Assembly (NCBI GenBank): GCA_964555935.1
Contig: CAZKUN010000405.1
Span: forward strand, 1 to 5,669
Source: CAZKUN01 sp964555935
GTDB lineage: Bacteria; Armatimonadota; Zipacnadia; Zipacnadales; VGFC01
Length of the DNA stretch: 5,669 bases
Direction: 5' to 3'
The translations under genes were made by a program, and so were the position numbers. This document shows, in pieces, positions 5,160 through 5,669 of the stretch (positions are counted from its first letter, which is position 1; every line of letters begins with the position of its first letter). The notes under the pieces were generated by a model. The model was not told where the DNA came from and searched no databases. It saw nothing but the letters and a program-made list of their open reading frames with translations.

Positions 5160-5669
5160 ATGGACATGAATGACCGGCAATTCATGTGGAGCAGGCAGGT
5201 CGCAGACGTGGGCACAGACTGGGTCACGTTTAAAAGCGAGTTCGAGGCCAAGTCCCGTTACGAGCCGTTTCAGCAACACGAGTTGCCTAATCAGTTTGCG
5301 AAACTCGCTGATGACGGGGCGGCGTTGATCACGTTCGTGACCACCTACGGCCGCCTCGGCTGGCGAGAGCTGTGCGTGCGTCGCATCGGGACCGCCGGGG
5401 ACTGGTGGAGACGACGGTGGTCGGAGCAGCGGCGGCTACGTGCCGACGGGGCGCCCGTATTTTTCGCGGAGCCGGTCGACTGGATCGGTGCGCACGCGGC
5501 GACGGTCCGGTGGTGTCTTAAGTCCGCGTATGCCTTGAAGGTCGAGAAACGGCGCAGGGAGAATCAGTGCGCCACGCTGATCGCGACGCGCCCGAAACCG
5601 ATCGGGACCGGCGCCGGACTTCAGGCGCGATTTCCGCATCTCGAGGGTCGGATCGGCCGCCGTGGCCTC
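5160..5669 (+). CDS. Unrecognised protein, 3' end cut by window edge
   Basis: The frame is open from ATG 5160 to the last base (170 residues seen, no stop). An SD-like AGGGA lies 8 bases before the start; ATG 5166 is an alternative start. Third codon positions are GC-rich, supporting real coding. Features include ITFVTTYGRLGWREL (57-71), a Trp/Arg-rich stretch DWWRRRWSEQRRLR (81-94) and EPVDWIGAHAATVRWCLKSA (104-123). I recall similar 'YGxLG ... EPxxWI' layouts in uncharacterised actinobacterial and related proteins that often end in a CxxC zinc ribbon. That region would lie beyond the window, so this is a weak guess. There is no integrase, methylase or repressor motif. It is transcribed away from the HTH/primase operon and may be a regulator, an accessory gene or a host gene. 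Confidence 0.75.
   Translation, partial: MDMNDRQFMWSRQVADVGTDWVTFKSEFEAKSRYEPFQQHELPNQFAKLADDGAALITFVTTYGRLGWRELCVRRIGTAGDWWRRRWSEQRRLRADGAPVFFAEPVDWIGAHAATVRWCLKSAYALKVEKRRRENQCATLIATRPKPIGTGAGLQARFPHLEGRIGRRGL

Noticed and set aside
5018..5251. A minus-strand 77-codon frame across the divergent control region.
   Set aside because: It overlaps both the HTH gene start and the plus-strand gene, and has no domain or SD support.

Overview
The window looks like the replication and packaging-initiation end of a small integrated phage-related element, probably a phage satellite or a reduced prophage, in a high-GC bacterium that uses Shine-Dalgarno (SD) sites. The host cannot be named from sequence alone. 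A soil-type Acidobacteriota or similar lineage is possible but is only a guess.

Right part (about 4730-5669): a short divergent intergenic region (5076-5159) holds a 14-bp near-palindrome, a possible rightward promoter and a duplicated SD. To its right a plus-strand gene (5160 onward, cut by the window end) encodes an unrecognised protein. To its left starts a leftward operon: an excisionase/AlpA-type helix-turn-helix (HTH) protein (5075-4878), then a short DNA-binding-like reading frame without an obvious start codon (ending 4731).

Centre (2262-4734): a primase-polymerase/RepA-type ATPase (684 aa from a GTG start) and a 133-aa conserved phage-type protein. The 3' end of the primase gene carries three identical 13-bp repeats, two direct and one inverted, that resemble replication iterons.

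Left-centre (979-2261): a stretch of about 290 bp without a convincing gene, with a stem-loop and four C-runs. It is followed by a P27-family terminase small subunit, and by a coiled-coil protein coupled to it by an ATGA overlap. The coiled-coil gene may continue through a +1 frame change at a proline repeat. No large terminase, portal or capsid gene follows, which is the main reason to think of a satellite.

Left end (31-982): base composition drops visibly. Here lie a possible 64-aa membrane protein and a 248-aa Sec-exported protein with two dimeric alpha/beta-barrel-like halves. These are either flanking chromosome or cargo.

All leftward genes are tightly packed, with several NTGA stop/start overlaps, so they are probably one long transcript. 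The HTH protein would govern excision or expression, the primase-ATPase would replicate the element from the iterons, and the small terminase would direct packaging. Integrase and attachment sites are not visible and may lie beyond the right edge.
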